NCBI GenBank assembly: GCA_964481195.1
Contig: CAYZTB010000002.1
Span: forward strand, 62,001 to 126,000
Direction: 5' to 3'
From: Palsa-948 sp964481195
Lineage (GTDB): Bacteria > Bacteroidota > Bacteroidia > Palsa-948
DNA: 64,000 bases
The translations under genes were made by a program, and so were the position numbers. The notes below the pieces were generated by a model. That model saw only the letters and a list, made by a program, of their open reading frames with translations, was not told where the DNA came from and did no database searches. Shown here in pieces: positions 1 through 8,663 of the stretch. The number at the start of each line of letters is the position of its first letter. Position 1 is the stretch's first letter.

Positions 1-155
1 AGCTTGGCAAATACTTTATAATCGTTTGTTGGATATATTTTGCCGGATGCATAAATTGCCTGCGTTATATCTCTTTTAGTGGGGGTAGTTGTTTCACTTT
101 TCTTTCCACATGAGAAAAAAAACAGTAGAACACTTATTGCGATAATACTTTTCAT
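1..155 (-). CDS. Second efflux adaptor-like lipoprotein (5' part only)
   Basis: This is the first 51 codons of a minus-strand gene that continues past the left edge. The start ATG (155-153) overlaps the TGA stop of the upstream DUF4260 gene (ATGA), so it is probably translationally coupled to it and belongs to the efflux operon. The translation begins MKSIIAISVLLFFFSCGKKS, a lipoprotein signal with lipobox FFSC. It is followed by 'ITQAIYASGKIYPTNDYKVFAK', split here as ITQAIYASGKIYP and TNDYKVFAK, which resembles the first beta strands of HlyD/MacA-type periplasmic adaptors in Bacteroidota. The lipoprotein call is firm. The adaptor call rests on this short stretch only. It would be the second adaptor in the operon. 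Confidence 0.6.
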   Translation of the reverse strand, partial: MKSIIAISVLLFFFSCGKKSETTTPTKRDITQAIYASGKIYPTNDYKVFAK

Positions 156-505
156 TGCTTGCCTATTTTTCCAAGATGTGTGTTTTGAAAGCTATCGGAA
201 TATTTTAACCCATATCCTAAAATTTTATCAAGGGAGGAGTGGGAGTGTAAAATGATTCCTGCAAATTGTAATTCGCGAGATTGAAAATAAACTCCTGTAA
301 GCAGTATTGCAATAGCCGTTCCTTTATGATGAGCGAGGTTATAAGCGAAAGCCCCCAATTTAGTGTTTGCCAAATATCCCAGCATACTTATATCAGCTGC
401 TAAAATAAATATCCCATACCAGCTCCAAGAAAATCCCATTAAATGAAATGCAAATAACGAAAGCAGAAATTGTGCAAGCTCCTCTATTTTAATTATTGTT
501 TTCAT
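152..505 (-). CDS. DUF4260 family membrane protein
   Basis: A 117-residue protein recognisable as DUF4260. It has an N-terminal hydrophobic segment (about residues 10-40, containing 'LLSLFAFHLMGFSW'), the family motif 'DISMLGYLANTKLGAF', a histidine pair in 'YNLAHHKG', and the C-terminal 'LGYGLKYSDSFQNTHLG' block. The function of the family is unknown. It is likely an inner-membrane protein with two to three short membrane segments. The start codon overlaps the RND pump stop by 4 bases, and its own stop overlaps the next lipoprotein start by 4 bases, so it is translated within the efflux operon. That position suggests an accessory role, but this is inference only. Confidence 0.8.
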   Translation of the reverse strand: MKTIIKIEELAQFLLSLFAFHLMGFSWSWYGIFILAADISMLGYLANTKLGAFAYNLAHHKGTAIAILLTGVYFQSRELQFAGIILHSHSSLDKILGYGLKYSDSFQNTHLGKIGKQ

Positions 506-3500
506 TTTAATGAATTTCTATATACTTCTTTTGGAGTGAAAAATTTCAGAATTGGAATAATAAGAGGCAAATACATTAACCCGGAAAATAATTTGTGATG
601 AGTTAATATTTTAATTGCTCTTGCTTTTCGCTCGTATGCCATCAGGTACATTACAGGTACAAGAATCAGAGTAATTAATGTAGCAAAGCCTAGCCCAAAT
701 ATCATAGTCCAGGAGAGGGGCCCCCAGAACGCTACGCTATCTCCGCCAAAAAATATGTGCGGATTTAATTCGGTAAACATGGTTACAAAGTCAATATTCA
801 TTCCAACGGCCAGGGGAATTAAACCAAGAATAGCTGCAAAAGCAGTAAGGATAACAGGAGTCATTCTTGTTTTTCCACCTTCAATAATTGCTTCACGAAC
901 TGGCATGCCTTGTTCTAGCATTAAGTCTGTGAACTCAATAAGCAGAATTCCATTTCGTACAACAATGCCTGCAAGCGCAACAACTCCAATACCGGTCATT
1001 ACAATAGACACGTCCATTCCAAAAATGGCAACTCCTAAGAGAACACCTATGACGCTGAACACGATTTCTGAAATAATAATAATAGGTTTACTTACAGAAT
1101 TAAATTGCATTACAAGAATTATTAATATCAGCATAATTGATGTCAGTAGAGCGCCTCCTAAAAATTTACCTGTTTCGATTTGTTCTTCTTGTGCTCCTAC
1201 CATGGCTACTGATAGGCCCTCTGGTGCTTTGTATTTTTCTACTTCTTTCTGCACTTTGAAGGCTACTTCATTTTCCGTCCCTTGAACTAGCACGTTGGAT
1301 GAAAGAGTGATAACTCGTTTCTGATCTTTTCTTTTTATTCCTCCATATGTATTTTCATAGCGAATATCCGCAAAAGAGGAAAGGGGCACCTGTCTAATCA
1401 TTCCGTTCATAGCCATATCACGGTAAACGATGGTAAGATTTTTTAGTGCATCAATGTTATTTCGCTGTTCGGGCTTAAAGCGCACTTGGATTGGATACTC
1501 ATCGTCCAAATCGCGGTATTTAGAAGTTTGAGATTGTCCGAAAACTGCGTTGCGAATTTCCATTCCGATTTGTCCTATGGAAATACCCTCACGGTTTGCG
1601 CGTTCGCGATCAATATCAAAAACAATTTCTGGTTTGGTATCTTGAAAGTCGGATTTTAATTCTTCCACACCTTCTATGCGCAGGCTGTCCAAATATCTTT
1701 TTACTTCTTTTGATGTTTTAGCCATCAATGTTAAATCGTCACCGGAAATTTCCACCGTGATAGGTTTAGGCTGTGGAGGCCCTGCTTGTTCTTGTGCTAC
1801 GCTAATCTCTGCACCAGGAATTCCTTGTACCGCTTTTCGAATGCGAGGGAGATAGCTAGCTGTGGATTCCCCGTTTCTATCAGCAAAGGGAACAAATGCT
1901 ATTTGAACTTTCCCACGGTTGGGATATTGCCCCTGATCCTGATCCTGTGGATCGGTTACTGCAATAGTCACGTTAGAAATCATGGAGGACACGATTGGAT
2001 TTTCTTTTCCTCCCGGATATAAAACAGAATTTACTTTTTTCTCTACTATCTTCATTACACTATCTGTGTACGATGGGTCTGTTCCAACAGGTAGCGTAAC
2101 ATATACAAATGCAAAGTTTGGCTCACCGCTAGGAAAAAAGGTGGGCGCTTTTCCGCGAACTGTTATAAGAAATATGGAAAAGAAAAATAAACCAACTGTA
2201 ATGAACATACATGTCCAAGGTCGGTTCAGTGACCACTCTAATGCTTTTTTGTATCGCTCTATGATTGCAGGCCATATTCTGTTTTGAAATTTTTTTACCC
2301 ATCCCTCAAGAACAAACTTGTATAACAGGTGTAGTAAAAGAAGTGTTATTATGAAATTAGCCATCCCCCAATTTCCAAACACATAAAATATCAGCGCTAA
2401 GGAAATAAATATGACGGATACAATCTTTGTTCCACGAGTCCATTTAGAGGCATTTGCATCTTTTTCTTCATGAGGCTTCATAAACGTAACAGCAAAAACA
2501 GGATTCATTATGTAGGCAACTACCAACGAAGCAAGCAGTGTTATGATGAGTGTAATGGGAAGAAAGAACATAAACTCACCAATGGTTCCCTCCCAAAATG
2601 CAAGGGGAATAAAAGGGCATAGCGTGGTTAAGGTTCCGGAAAGTACAGGAAGAAACACTTCTCCGGCAGCCATTTTAGCGGCTTCTTTTATACTTCTTTT
2701 TCCGTTTCCAAAAAGACGGTGTGTGTTTTCTATAACTACTATGGCATCATCCACCACAATACCCAGTGCCAGCAGTAAACCAAAAAGCACAATCATGTTC
2801 ATAGTAAAACCAATAGAGGGCATTACTAAGAATGCCAGAAACATAGAAAGTGGAACCGAGAGTGCTACGAAAATCGCGTTGGTAGCTCCCATGAAAAACA
2901 TCAAAATAATAGTTACCAAAATAAAACCAATTACGATTGTATTTATTAAATCATGAAGCGTAGTTCTGGTTTGGGTACTTTGATCTCCAGTAAGTATTAC
3001 GTGCAAATCTTTTGGAAAATCTTTTTTTTGCATTTCCTCAGTCAGCACACGAATTTTGTCCGATGCTTCAATTAAATTAGCCCCCGCACGTTTTACTACG
3101 CTGAGCGTGATAACATTTTTTCCTGCCAGTCTAGCATAACTTTTTTGGTCTTCAAAAGTATCTTTTACATCAGCAAGCTCTTTTAAATAAATGGAAGCTC
3201 CATTTGGAGATTTGATAATTAGGTTGCGTAGTTCATCTACTTTTTTAAATTCTTTTTTAACATTAATGGTTCGCTCCATGCCATCCATTTTTACGGTTCC
3301 TCCCGAAATGGTCATGTTCTCATAACCGATGGAGCGCTCAATATCTCCAATCGATATTTGGGCTGCCTGTGCTTTAAACATATCCACATTCACTTGAATT
3401 TCTCGGTCAAGCGCACCAATCATGTCTACACGGGTTATCTCTTTTAGTGACTCAATCCGATCTTTTAATTTATCAGCATACCCTTTTAATCGGTTTAAAT

Positions 3501-3969
3501 CAAAATCGCCCGAAACATTCACGTACATGATGGGTAGTTCAGAAAAATTAATGTCCATTACGTTTGGAGGTGCAGGTAAATCTCTAGGTAAATCTTGTGC
3601 TCGGGCTTTGTCCACAGCATCTTTTACTTTTTGCTTGGCAACGTCAATTTTTACATCGGTATTAAACTCAACAATTACATTGGAATAATCCTGATAGGAG
3701 TTACTGGTAATCTTTTTAACTCCCGAAATAGATTTCATCTGTTTTTCGAGTGGCTTGGTTACCAAGTTCTCCATATTCTCAGGAGAGGTGCCTGGATAAA
3801 CGGTGCTCACAAATATCTGAGGAAGAACAATTTCCGGAAAACTTTCCTTCGGCATATTGTTAAAGGACATCAATCCCGCAAAGGTGATGATGATGGTAAA
3901 TACGTAAATACTGGTTCTGTTATTTATCGACCAGGTACTAGGCTTAAATTCTTTGAATATATCTTTCAT
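502..3969 (-). CDS. RND-family efflux pump, inner-membrane transporter
   Basis: A 1155-residue resistance-nodulation-division (AcrB/CusA superfamily) permease, the proton-driven core of a tripartite drug or metal exporter. Visible features: an N-terminal transmembrane helix (about residues 22-37), a large periplasmic domain, the TM4 motif VVDDAIVVIEN whose paired aspartates fall at residues 407 and 408 exactly as in AcrB, a second periplasmic domain, and TM10 with VRNGILLIEF. The lysine of AcrB TM10 (K940) is replaced by Arg1005 here. The C-terminus carries an extra hydrophobic stretch (about 1120-1140). It lies 24 bases after the adaptor gene and overlaps the next gene by 4 bases. The hydrophobic HAE-1-like group seems likelier than a heavy-metal pump, but the substrate cannot be told. 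Confidence 0.93.
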   Translation of the reverse strand: MKDIFKEFKPSTWSINNRTSIYVFTIIITFAGLMSFNNMPKESFPEIVLPQIFVSTVYPGTSPENMENLVTKPLEKQMKSISGVKKITSNSYQDYSNVIVEFNTDVKIDVAKQKVKDAVDKARAQDLPRDLPAPPNVMDINFSELPIMYVNVSGDFDLNRLKGYADKLKDRIESLKEITRVDMIGALDREIQVNVDMFKAQAAQISIGDIERSIGYENMTISGGTVKMDGMERTINVKKEFKKVDELRNLIIKSPNGASIYLKELADVKDTFEDQKSYARLAGKNVITLSVVKRAGANLIEASDKIRVLTEEMQKKDFPKDLHVILTGDQSTQTRTTLHDLINTIVIGFILVTIILMFFMGATNAIFVALSVPLSMFLAFLVMPSIGFTMNMIVLFGLLLALGIVVDDAIVVIENTHRLFGNGKRSIKEAAKMAAGEVFLPVLSGTLTTLCPFIPLAFWEGTIGEFMFFLPITLIITLLASLVVAYIMNPVFAVTFMKPHEEKDANASKWTRGTKIVSVIFISLALIFYVFGNWGMANFIITLLLLHLLYKFVLEGWVKKFQNRIWPAIIERYKKALEWSLNRPWTCMFITVGLFFFSIFLITVRGKAPTFFPSGEPNFAFVYVTLPVGTDPSYTDSVMKIVEKKVNSVLYPGGKENPIVSSMISNVTIAVTDPQDQDQGQYPNRGKVQIAFVPFADRNGESTASYLPRIRKAVQGIPGAEISVAQEQAGPPQPKPITVEISGDDLTLMAKTSKEVKRYLDSLRIEGVEELKSDFQDTKPEIVFDIDRERANREGISIGQIGMEIRNAVFGQSQTSKYRDLDDEYPIQVRFKPEQRNNIDALKNLTIVYRDMAMNGMIRQVPLSSFADIRYENTYGGIKRKDQKRVITLSSNVLVQGTENEVAFKVQKEVEKYKAPEGLSVAMVGAQEEQIETGKFLGGALLTSIMLILIILVMQFNSVSKPIIIISEIVFSVIGVLLGVAIFGMDVSIVMTGIGVVALAGIVVRNGILLIEFTDLMLEQGMPVREAIIEGGKTRMTPVILTAFAAILGLIPLAVGMNIDFVTMFTELNPHIFFGGDSVAFWGPLSWTMIFGLGFATLITLILVPVMYLMAYERKARAIKILTHHKLFSGLMYLPLIIPILKFFTPKEVYRNSLK

Positions 3970-3993
3970 ACAAACAGTAGGTTAACTTTTAAA

Positions 3994-5052
3994 TTAAAAT
4001 TTTACAGCATCTCCTTCATTCAATTCCTGATACCCTTTTGAGATAAATTGATCTCCCTCTTTTAACCCCTCTAGAATTTCTGCATTGCCATTATACGTGC
4101 GGCCTACGATTACTTTTACTTTTTTTACTTTGTTGTTTTCTGATATAAAAATAAAATTCCCTTCCTGTGCTTTTTGAATAGCTCCTACGGGAACTATAAA
4201 TGCTTTAGGGTTGGCGTAGTCAATAATTTTCATTACAGCAATCATATTAGGGTGGTACTCTTTTTTTCCATCAAGATTTACTGTAGCAGTAAACGTTCTG
4301 TTTAGCGGACTTATCACCTTTGCAGCGTATGAAATTTTTGTGCGAATCGTATCCATCATATCCGGAAAAATTATAATTACATCATTACCAGTTTTTACTT
4401 TAGCTAAATACGATTCACCCACTTCTCCTTTTACTTTCAAGCTCTTCATATTTACAACCCGAACTGCTGGTAGCCCAGGCATGGTAGATTGTCCAAGTTT
4501 AATGTCCACTGCATCTACTACGCCATTTATTGGAGAAATAATTTTCGACATGCGTAGCTGCTCTTGGAGCGAAGCAAGTTTATTCTCCAACGACTCCTTT
4601 TGATTTTTAGCCCCTAAAAACTGTACTTCAGTGCCAATTTGTTGATCCCAAAGATTTTTTTGCTTTTCAAAAAGTGTGTTTGCCAGTTCCAATGCATTCT
4701 GTAGCTCAGCCATTCCTTGTTGTAAAACCTTCGAATCTAATTCCGCCAACACTTGTCCAGCTTTAACTTCATCCCCAAGTCGAACGTTCACTTTGGATAC
4801 GCTACCCGGTATTTCAGCATTTACCGAAACATTTTCATCGGCATCTACTTTTCCTTGCACTTCTACATAATTATTGAATAGCTGTGGTTGCATGGATATT
4901 ATTTCAACAGTTCTAACTTTTTTGTTTGTACTGGTCAAAGAATCCGCATTTGCAGCTTCCGTATTGGTAGTCTCGCCACTTCCGCAAGAACTAATTAGAG
5001 CCATTAAACTAAAAAACCCCAGAGTCAAAATTTGATATTTAATTGTTTTCAT
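3994..5052 (-). CDS. RND efflux periplasmic adaptor (membrane fusion lipoprotein)
   Basis: A 352-residue HlyD/AcrA-type adaptor that links the inner-membrane pump to the outer-membrane channel. The N-terminus is a lipoprotein signal (lipobox ISSC at about residues 20-23) followed by a Ser/Thr/Asn-rich tether. The barrel-sandwich half-motif 'VQGKVDADENVSVNAEIPG' is followed by 'KVNVRLGDEVKAGQVLAELD' (about residues 68-108). A predicted coiled-coil hairpin (about 110-155) precedes the second lipoyl half, 'KIISPINGVVDAVDIKLGQ'. A beta-barrel and membrane-proximal domain end with 'LKEGDQFISKGYQELNEGD'. All these are expected of the family. It sits between the TolC-like gene and the pump gene in one operon. 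Confidence 0.93.
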   Translation of the reverse strand: MKTIKYQILTLGFFSLMALISSCGSGETTNTEAANADSLTSTNKKVRTVEIISMQPQLFNNYVEVQGKVDADENVSVNAEIPGSVSKVNVRLGDEVKAGQVLAELDSKVLQQGMAELQNALELANTLFEKQKNLWDQQIGTEVQFLGAKNQKESLENKLASLQEQLRMSKIISPINGVVDAVDIKLGQSTMPGLPAVRVVNMKSLKVKGEVGESYLAKVKTGNDVIIIFPDMMDTIRTKISYAAKVISPLNRTFTATVNLDGKKEYHPNMIAVMKIIDYANPKAFIVPVGAIQKAQEGNFIFISENNKVKKVKVIVGRTYNGNAEILEGLKEGDQFISKGYQELNEGDAVKF

Positions 5053-5084
5053 AAGAGTGATTTAACTTTATTCTTTGTATATAA

Positions 5085-6470
5085 TTATTTTATGTTCCCG
5101 TTTGCTTTGTCGTAATCTATTTTTGCAATTAATGCATCGTATAAGGCGCTGACGTAATTAGTTTGCGCTTCTTTTAACCCTGTTTCTGCACTCATTACTT
5201 CTAAGCTAGATCCTACGCCTTGCTCGTATTTCAGTTTTGCAGATTTGTAAATATTTTCCGCTAGCTCAATGTTTTTCTTTTGGATTTCCAATGCCGAGGA
5301 GGAGTTTAATAAGTTGGCTTTGGTGCTTGCAACCTCTAAGTCTATACTTTGTTGGATCATCTTCAAATTGTTTTCCGATTTGAGCATATCCAGTTTGGCT
5401 TGTTGAATGCGATGTTGATTTTGCAGTCCATCAAAAAGAGTTACGCCAATGCGTGCGCCAACCACCACCATGGGGTACCATCCTAATTTAGTATCGAAAA
5501 TGTCAAACTTGCTTCTGAATGCATTTGCGTTTGCACTTCCATATAGTACCATGTTGGGTAGGTATCCCATTTTATATCGCTTGAGTTGAAGTTGGGAGAT
5601 ATTTTTTTGAGATTGCATAAGAGAATATTCAACCCGTTTCCCATAATCAAATTTATCAGCACTTGCCTGCGGTGTTATTTTCACTTCGGTAATTTTATCT
5701 GTCAGAACAAGTGAAGCAGATTGGTCCATACCAATTTGGAATTTCAATAAACTATTTCCCAATTCCATTAAACGACTAATTTTTTCTTTTTCAACCAGCA
5801 AATTATTGTATGCAACTGTTACTCTGTCCAAATCAATTTTTTCTACAAAGCCGTTAGTGTTTAAGGATTTGGTATCGTCCATCAATTTTTTTAATCGAAC
5901 AACATTGGCATCAATCAGCTTCATGCGCTCATCGTTGAGCAAAACCGTATAATAGGCTTTGGAAACTGAAACAGATAAGTCAATTTTTGTTCGTTGCGTA
6001 GCTTTTCGAGTAAGCTCCAGATACGTTTTAGTAGCTTGTAGCCCAATCAAATATTCACTGCTGAATACTAACTGTGAAGCCTCCACTCCTGCCGTGGCAT
6101 TATACTGCATACCAAACTGCACGGCCGTAAACGCATCTGGTGGTGCAAGTGGGTTAAAGGCTTGAGCAGGAATCACACTGGTTGGAATTTCCAAAAAATC
6201 TTTTACGTCAAAGCTGGCGGAGATTTGCGGAAGACCTATTCCTACTGTCTCTTTTACTTTTTGTCTTGCTATTTGCTCGTCAATACCTGCATTTACAAAT
6301 TGTGCTTGATTTTTTACAGCAAAATCTATGGATTGCTGTAGCGAAAAGGAATATTTTCCTGTATCTCTTGGAGTTTGGCACAAACCCGCTGTTCCAATCA
6401 TAGAAGCCATTGCAATGCAAATGGTAGTTAACCCTTTTGCCCTTTGCCTTTTTGCCTTTGCTTTATTCAT
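5085..6470 (-). CDS. TolC-family outer-membrane efflux channel
   Basis: A 461-residue outer-membrane factor. A signal peptide (hydrophobic core TTICIAMASMIGTAGLC) is followed by two outer-membrane efflux protein (OEP) repeats. Family cues are 'LQQSIDFAVKNQ' at about residue 43, 'LVFSSEYLIGL', and in the second half 'LFDGLQNQHRIQQAKLDM' and 'YEQGVGSSLEVMSAETGLK', the latter typical of the second OEP repeat. The gene starts one base after the tetR stop, so tetR and tolC are cotranscribed. Oddly, the n-region of the signal (residues 3-13, KAKAKRQRAKG) is encoded by a simple CAAAGG/CAAAAAGG-type repeat (about 6433-6463) of a kind otherwise found between genes. The start could be later (M20 or M23) if this repeat is noncoding. 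Confidence 0.9.
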   Translation of the reverse strand: MNKAKAKRQRAKGLTTICIAMASMIGTAGLCQTPRDTGKYSFSLQQSIDFAVKNQAQFVNAGIDEQIARQKVKETVGIGLPQISASFDVKDFLEIPTSVIPAQAFNPLAPPDAFTAVQFGMQYNATAGVEASQLVFSSEYLIGLQATKTYLELTRKATQRTKIDLSVSVSKAYYTVLLNDERMKLIDANVVRLKKLMDDTKSLNTNGFVEKIDLDRVTVAYNNLLVEKEKISRLMELGNSLLKFQIGMDQSASLVLTDKITEVKITPQASADKFDYGKRVEYSLMQSQKNISQLQLKRYKMGYLPNMVLYGSANANAFRSKFDIFDTKLGWYPMVVVGARIGVTLFDGLQNQHRIQQAKLDMLKSENNLKMIQQSIDLEVASTKANLLNSSSALEIQKKNIELAENIYKSAKLKYEQGVGSSLEVMSAETGLKEAQTNYVSALYDALIAKIDYDKANGNIK

Positions 6471-6471
6471 A

Positions 6472-7086
6472 TTATTCTTCTTCGGTTATTTGTTTGTACT
6501 TGTTTATTAATTTATGACCCTTTAAAGAGCAAACGCCATACAGGAAATGCTCTAATATGGATAATTGAACTTCCAGCATTTTAAATTTATCCAATGGAAA
6601 TACGGCAGGGTTAAACCCAATTTCTATTTCTTCCATGCGAAGACGAGCCAATATCTTCACATTTATTTCTGGTCGAATCAACCCTTGTTTAATGCCGCGC
6701 ACCAAAACGTCTTCCACCATTTTTAAAATAAACTGTACTTTAAAGTCAATAAAAATATCCCAGGCTTTTGGGTGATATTTCTGTATGTCGTAGAAAAAGT
6801 TTGGGTTCACTTCGCCAACCAATTTTCCTACATGTTTCATAAGCTTAATGGTTTCTTCCACCACATTATCAGATTCTTCTTCCAGTTCCTTGAATTTTTT
6901 TTGATCTTCTTTTATTTTTATTTTCATTAACTCAATTACGAGCTCATCTTTTTCATTATAAAATTTATAAATTGTTTTTTTGGAAATTGAAAGATGTTTG
7001 GCAATGTCATCCATCGAAACACTGCGAATGCCGTATTTATAATATAACTCTTGAGCTGCTAATAATATTCTTTCTTTAGTATCCAT
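6472..7086 (-). CDS. TetR-family transcriptional regulator of the efflux operon
   Basis: A 204-residue TetR/AcrR-type repressor. The N-terminal helix-turn-helix is clear (about residues 5-50), with RILLAAQELYYKYGIRSVSM followed by DDIAKHLSISKKTIYKFYN, the canonical TetR_N signature. The rest is an all-helical ligand and dimer domain without recognisable substrate residues. It is the first gene of the minus-strand efflux operon and is divergent from asnS. A 10-bp perfect inverted repeat and a -7 box overlap each other immediately upstream (7103-7142), which suggests autorepression of the whole operon and induction by a pump substrate. The role is inferred from context and family. Confidence 0.92.
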   Translation of the reverse strand: MDTKERILLAAQELYYKYGIRSVSMDDIAKHLSISKKTIYKFYNEKDELVIELMKIKIKEDQKKFKELEEESDNVVEETIKLMKHVGKLVGEVNPNFFYDIQKYHPKAWDIFIDFKVQFILKMVEDVLVRGIKQGLIRPEINVKILARLRMEEIEIGFNPAVFPLDKFKMLEVQLSILEHFLYGVCSLKGHKLINKYKQITEEE

Positions 7087-7102
7087 TGCAATAATATCTC
7101 GG

Positions 7103-7110
7103 CAAAACTA
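7103..7110 (-). promoter_or_regulatory. Bacteroidota -7 promoter box for tetR-efflux operon
   Basis: On the minus strand this reads TAGTTTTG, a match to the TAnnTTTG consensus. It lies 17 bases before the tetR ATG (7086). No good -33 TTTG is seen at the usual distance. It overlaps one arm of the inverted repeat 7109-7142. Confidence 0.5.
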
Positions 7111-7142
7111 AGGAAACTTTTAACATTCCTATAGTTTCCTTA
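7109..7142. promoter_or_regulatory. Candidate TetR operator (10-bp perfect inverted repeat)
   Basis: The arms TAAGGAAACT (7109-7118) and AGTTTCCTTA (7133-7142) are perfect reverse complements separated by 14 bases. The proximal arm overlaps the putative -7 box of tetR, so a bound repressor would block its own operon. TetR-family regulators commonly bind such inverted repeats beside their own gene. The site also lies about 90 bases upstream of asnS, but its position fits control of tetR better. Confidence 0.6.
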
Positions 7143-7200
7143 AGCTTTTTTCTGCCTTTAAATCAATTAGATAGCACTTAGGTATTTGAGTCAAAAAGAT

Positions 7201-7208
7201 TATTTTTG
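7201..7208 (+). promoter_or_regulatory. -7 promoter box for asnS
   Basis: Reads TATTTTTG, matching TAnnTTTG, 22 bases before the ATG at 7231. It lies downstream of the TTG at 7186 that would give a longer reading frame, so it argues that translation starts at 7231. Confidence 0.5.
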
Positions 7209-7230
7209 TGTGGATTATACTTTATTATAT

Positions 7231-8613
7231 ATGAAACAAATGAAAATCGCAGATTTACTTAAATCCACAGATTATAATAAAGAAGTTACCGTAAATGGCT
7301 GGGTCCGTTCCCGAAGAGGGGCGAAAAGCGTAGCTTTTATCGCATTAAATGATGGCAGCACCATCCACACCATTCAGGTTGTAGCGGAAATTGCAAAATT
7401 TGGAGAAGAAGTATTAAAAGAAATTACAACGGGAGCATGTATTTCCGTAAAAGGTATACTAGTTCAATCTCAAGGAAAAGGACAAGCAGTAGAAATTCAA
7501 GCCGAGCAAGTTTCCATATTGGGTGCAGCAGATTCAGAAACATATCCCCTACAAAAAAAGGGACATACGCTGGAATTTCTAAGAGAGATTGCACATTTAC
7601 GCCCGCGCACCAATACATTTGGAGCTATACTCCGTTTGCGTCATCATATTTCGTTTGCTATTCATAAATATTTTAATGACAATGGATTTTTTTATTTACA
7701 CACTCCAATTGTTACTGGGTCGGATGCAGAAGGAGCAGGAGAGATGTTTCGTGTTACAACACTTGACTTAAATAAACTTCCTCAAAAAGATGGGAAAATA
7801 GATTTTGAAAAAGATTTTTTTGGTAAGGAGACTAACCTAACAGTTTCCGGACAATTAGAGGGGGAACTTGGAGCGATGGGTGTTGGACAGGTATATACGT
7901 TTGGCCCAACCTTTAGAGCCGAGAATTCAAACACCCCACGTCATCTTGCTGAATTTTGGATGATAGAACCTGAAATGGCTTTTTGTGAGATTGAAGGCAA
8001 CATGGATACGGCAGAGAACTTACTTAAATATGTTATTGCTTACGTTCTTGAAAGTAGTGCCGATGACCTGGCTTTCTTAAATGAACATTACGATAAAGAA
8101 TTACTTAACAGATTGAATACAGTAAAGAATTCCACCTTTAAAAGGATAACCTATACAGAAGGAATTGAAATACTAGAAAAGTCAGAAAATAAATTTGAAT
8201 TCCCTGTTTCCTGGGGAATAGATATGCAACGCGAACACGAAAACTTTTTAGTAGAACACTTTATGGTGCCTGTAATCGTTACTAATTATCCAAAGGATAT
8301 TAAGGCGTTTTACATGAAGCAAAATGAAGATGGCAAAACAGTACGCGGCATGGATGTTCTCTTTCCGTATGTAGGCGAAATTATTGGCGGCTCTCAAAGG
8401 GAAGAAGATCATGGAAAGCTTTTGCAGCGCATGAAAGAAATGAATATTCCTGAAAAAGAGCTTTGGTGGTACCTTGAAACTCGCAAATTTGGCACTTGTC
8501 CACACTCCGGCTTTGGCCTTGGTTTGGAACGATTAGTGCTATTCATTACTGGGATGACTAATGTTAGAGATGTTATTCCATTCCCAAGAACTCCTAAAAA
8601 TGCAGAGTTTTAA
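7231..8613 (+). CDS. asnS: Asparaginyl-tRNA synthetase
   Basis: A class II aminoacyl-tRNA synthetase of 460 residues that charges tRNA-Asn with asparagine. The N-terminal OB-fold anticodon-binding domain carries 'VTVNGWVRSRRGAKSVAFI' (about residues 20-38). The catalytic domain shows motif 2 in 'TFGPTFRAENSNTPRHLAEF' and motif 3 in 'GFGLGLERLVLFITG' near the C-terminus. The length is normal for bacterial AsnRS. The frame is open back to a TTG at 7186, but the ATG at 7231 is preferred because family members begin at this point and because a -7 promoter box lies between the two. It is a single gene divergent from tetR; rpoN follows after 50 bases. Confidence 0.95.
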   Translation: MKQMKIADLLKSTDYNKEVTVNGWVRSRRGAKSVAFIALNDGSTIHTIQVVAEIAKFGEEVLKEITTGACISVKGILVQSQGKGQAVEIQAEQVSILGAADSETYPLQKKGHTLEFLREIAHLRPRTNTFGAILRLRHHISFAIHKYFNDNGFFYLHTPIVTGSDAEGAGEMFRVTTLDLNKLPQKDGKIDFEKDFFGKETNLTVSGQLEGELGAMGVGQVYTFGPTFRAENSNTPRHLAEFWMIEPEMAFCEIEGNMDTAENLLKYVIAYVLESSADDLAFLNEHYDKELLNRLNTVKNSTFKRITYTEGIEILEKSENKFEFPVSWGIDMQREHENFLVEHFMVPVIVTNYPKDIKAFYMKQNEDGKTVRGMDVLFPYVGEIIGGSQREEDHGKLLQRMKEMNIPEKELWWYLETRKFGTCPHSGFGLGLERLVLFITGMTNVRDVIPFPRTPKNAEF

Positions 8614-8663
8614 GGTTGTGTTTTTTCAATTAGTTAATTCGTAATTATTCGTTATTCGTATAT

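Noticed and set aside
755..1285. 176-codon plus-strand frame inside the RND gene
   Set aside because: It is fully antisense to a clear conserved gene and shows no domain.
7186..7230. Longer asnS start at TTG 7186
   Set aside because: The extension is not seen in the family and includes the probable -7 promoter box.
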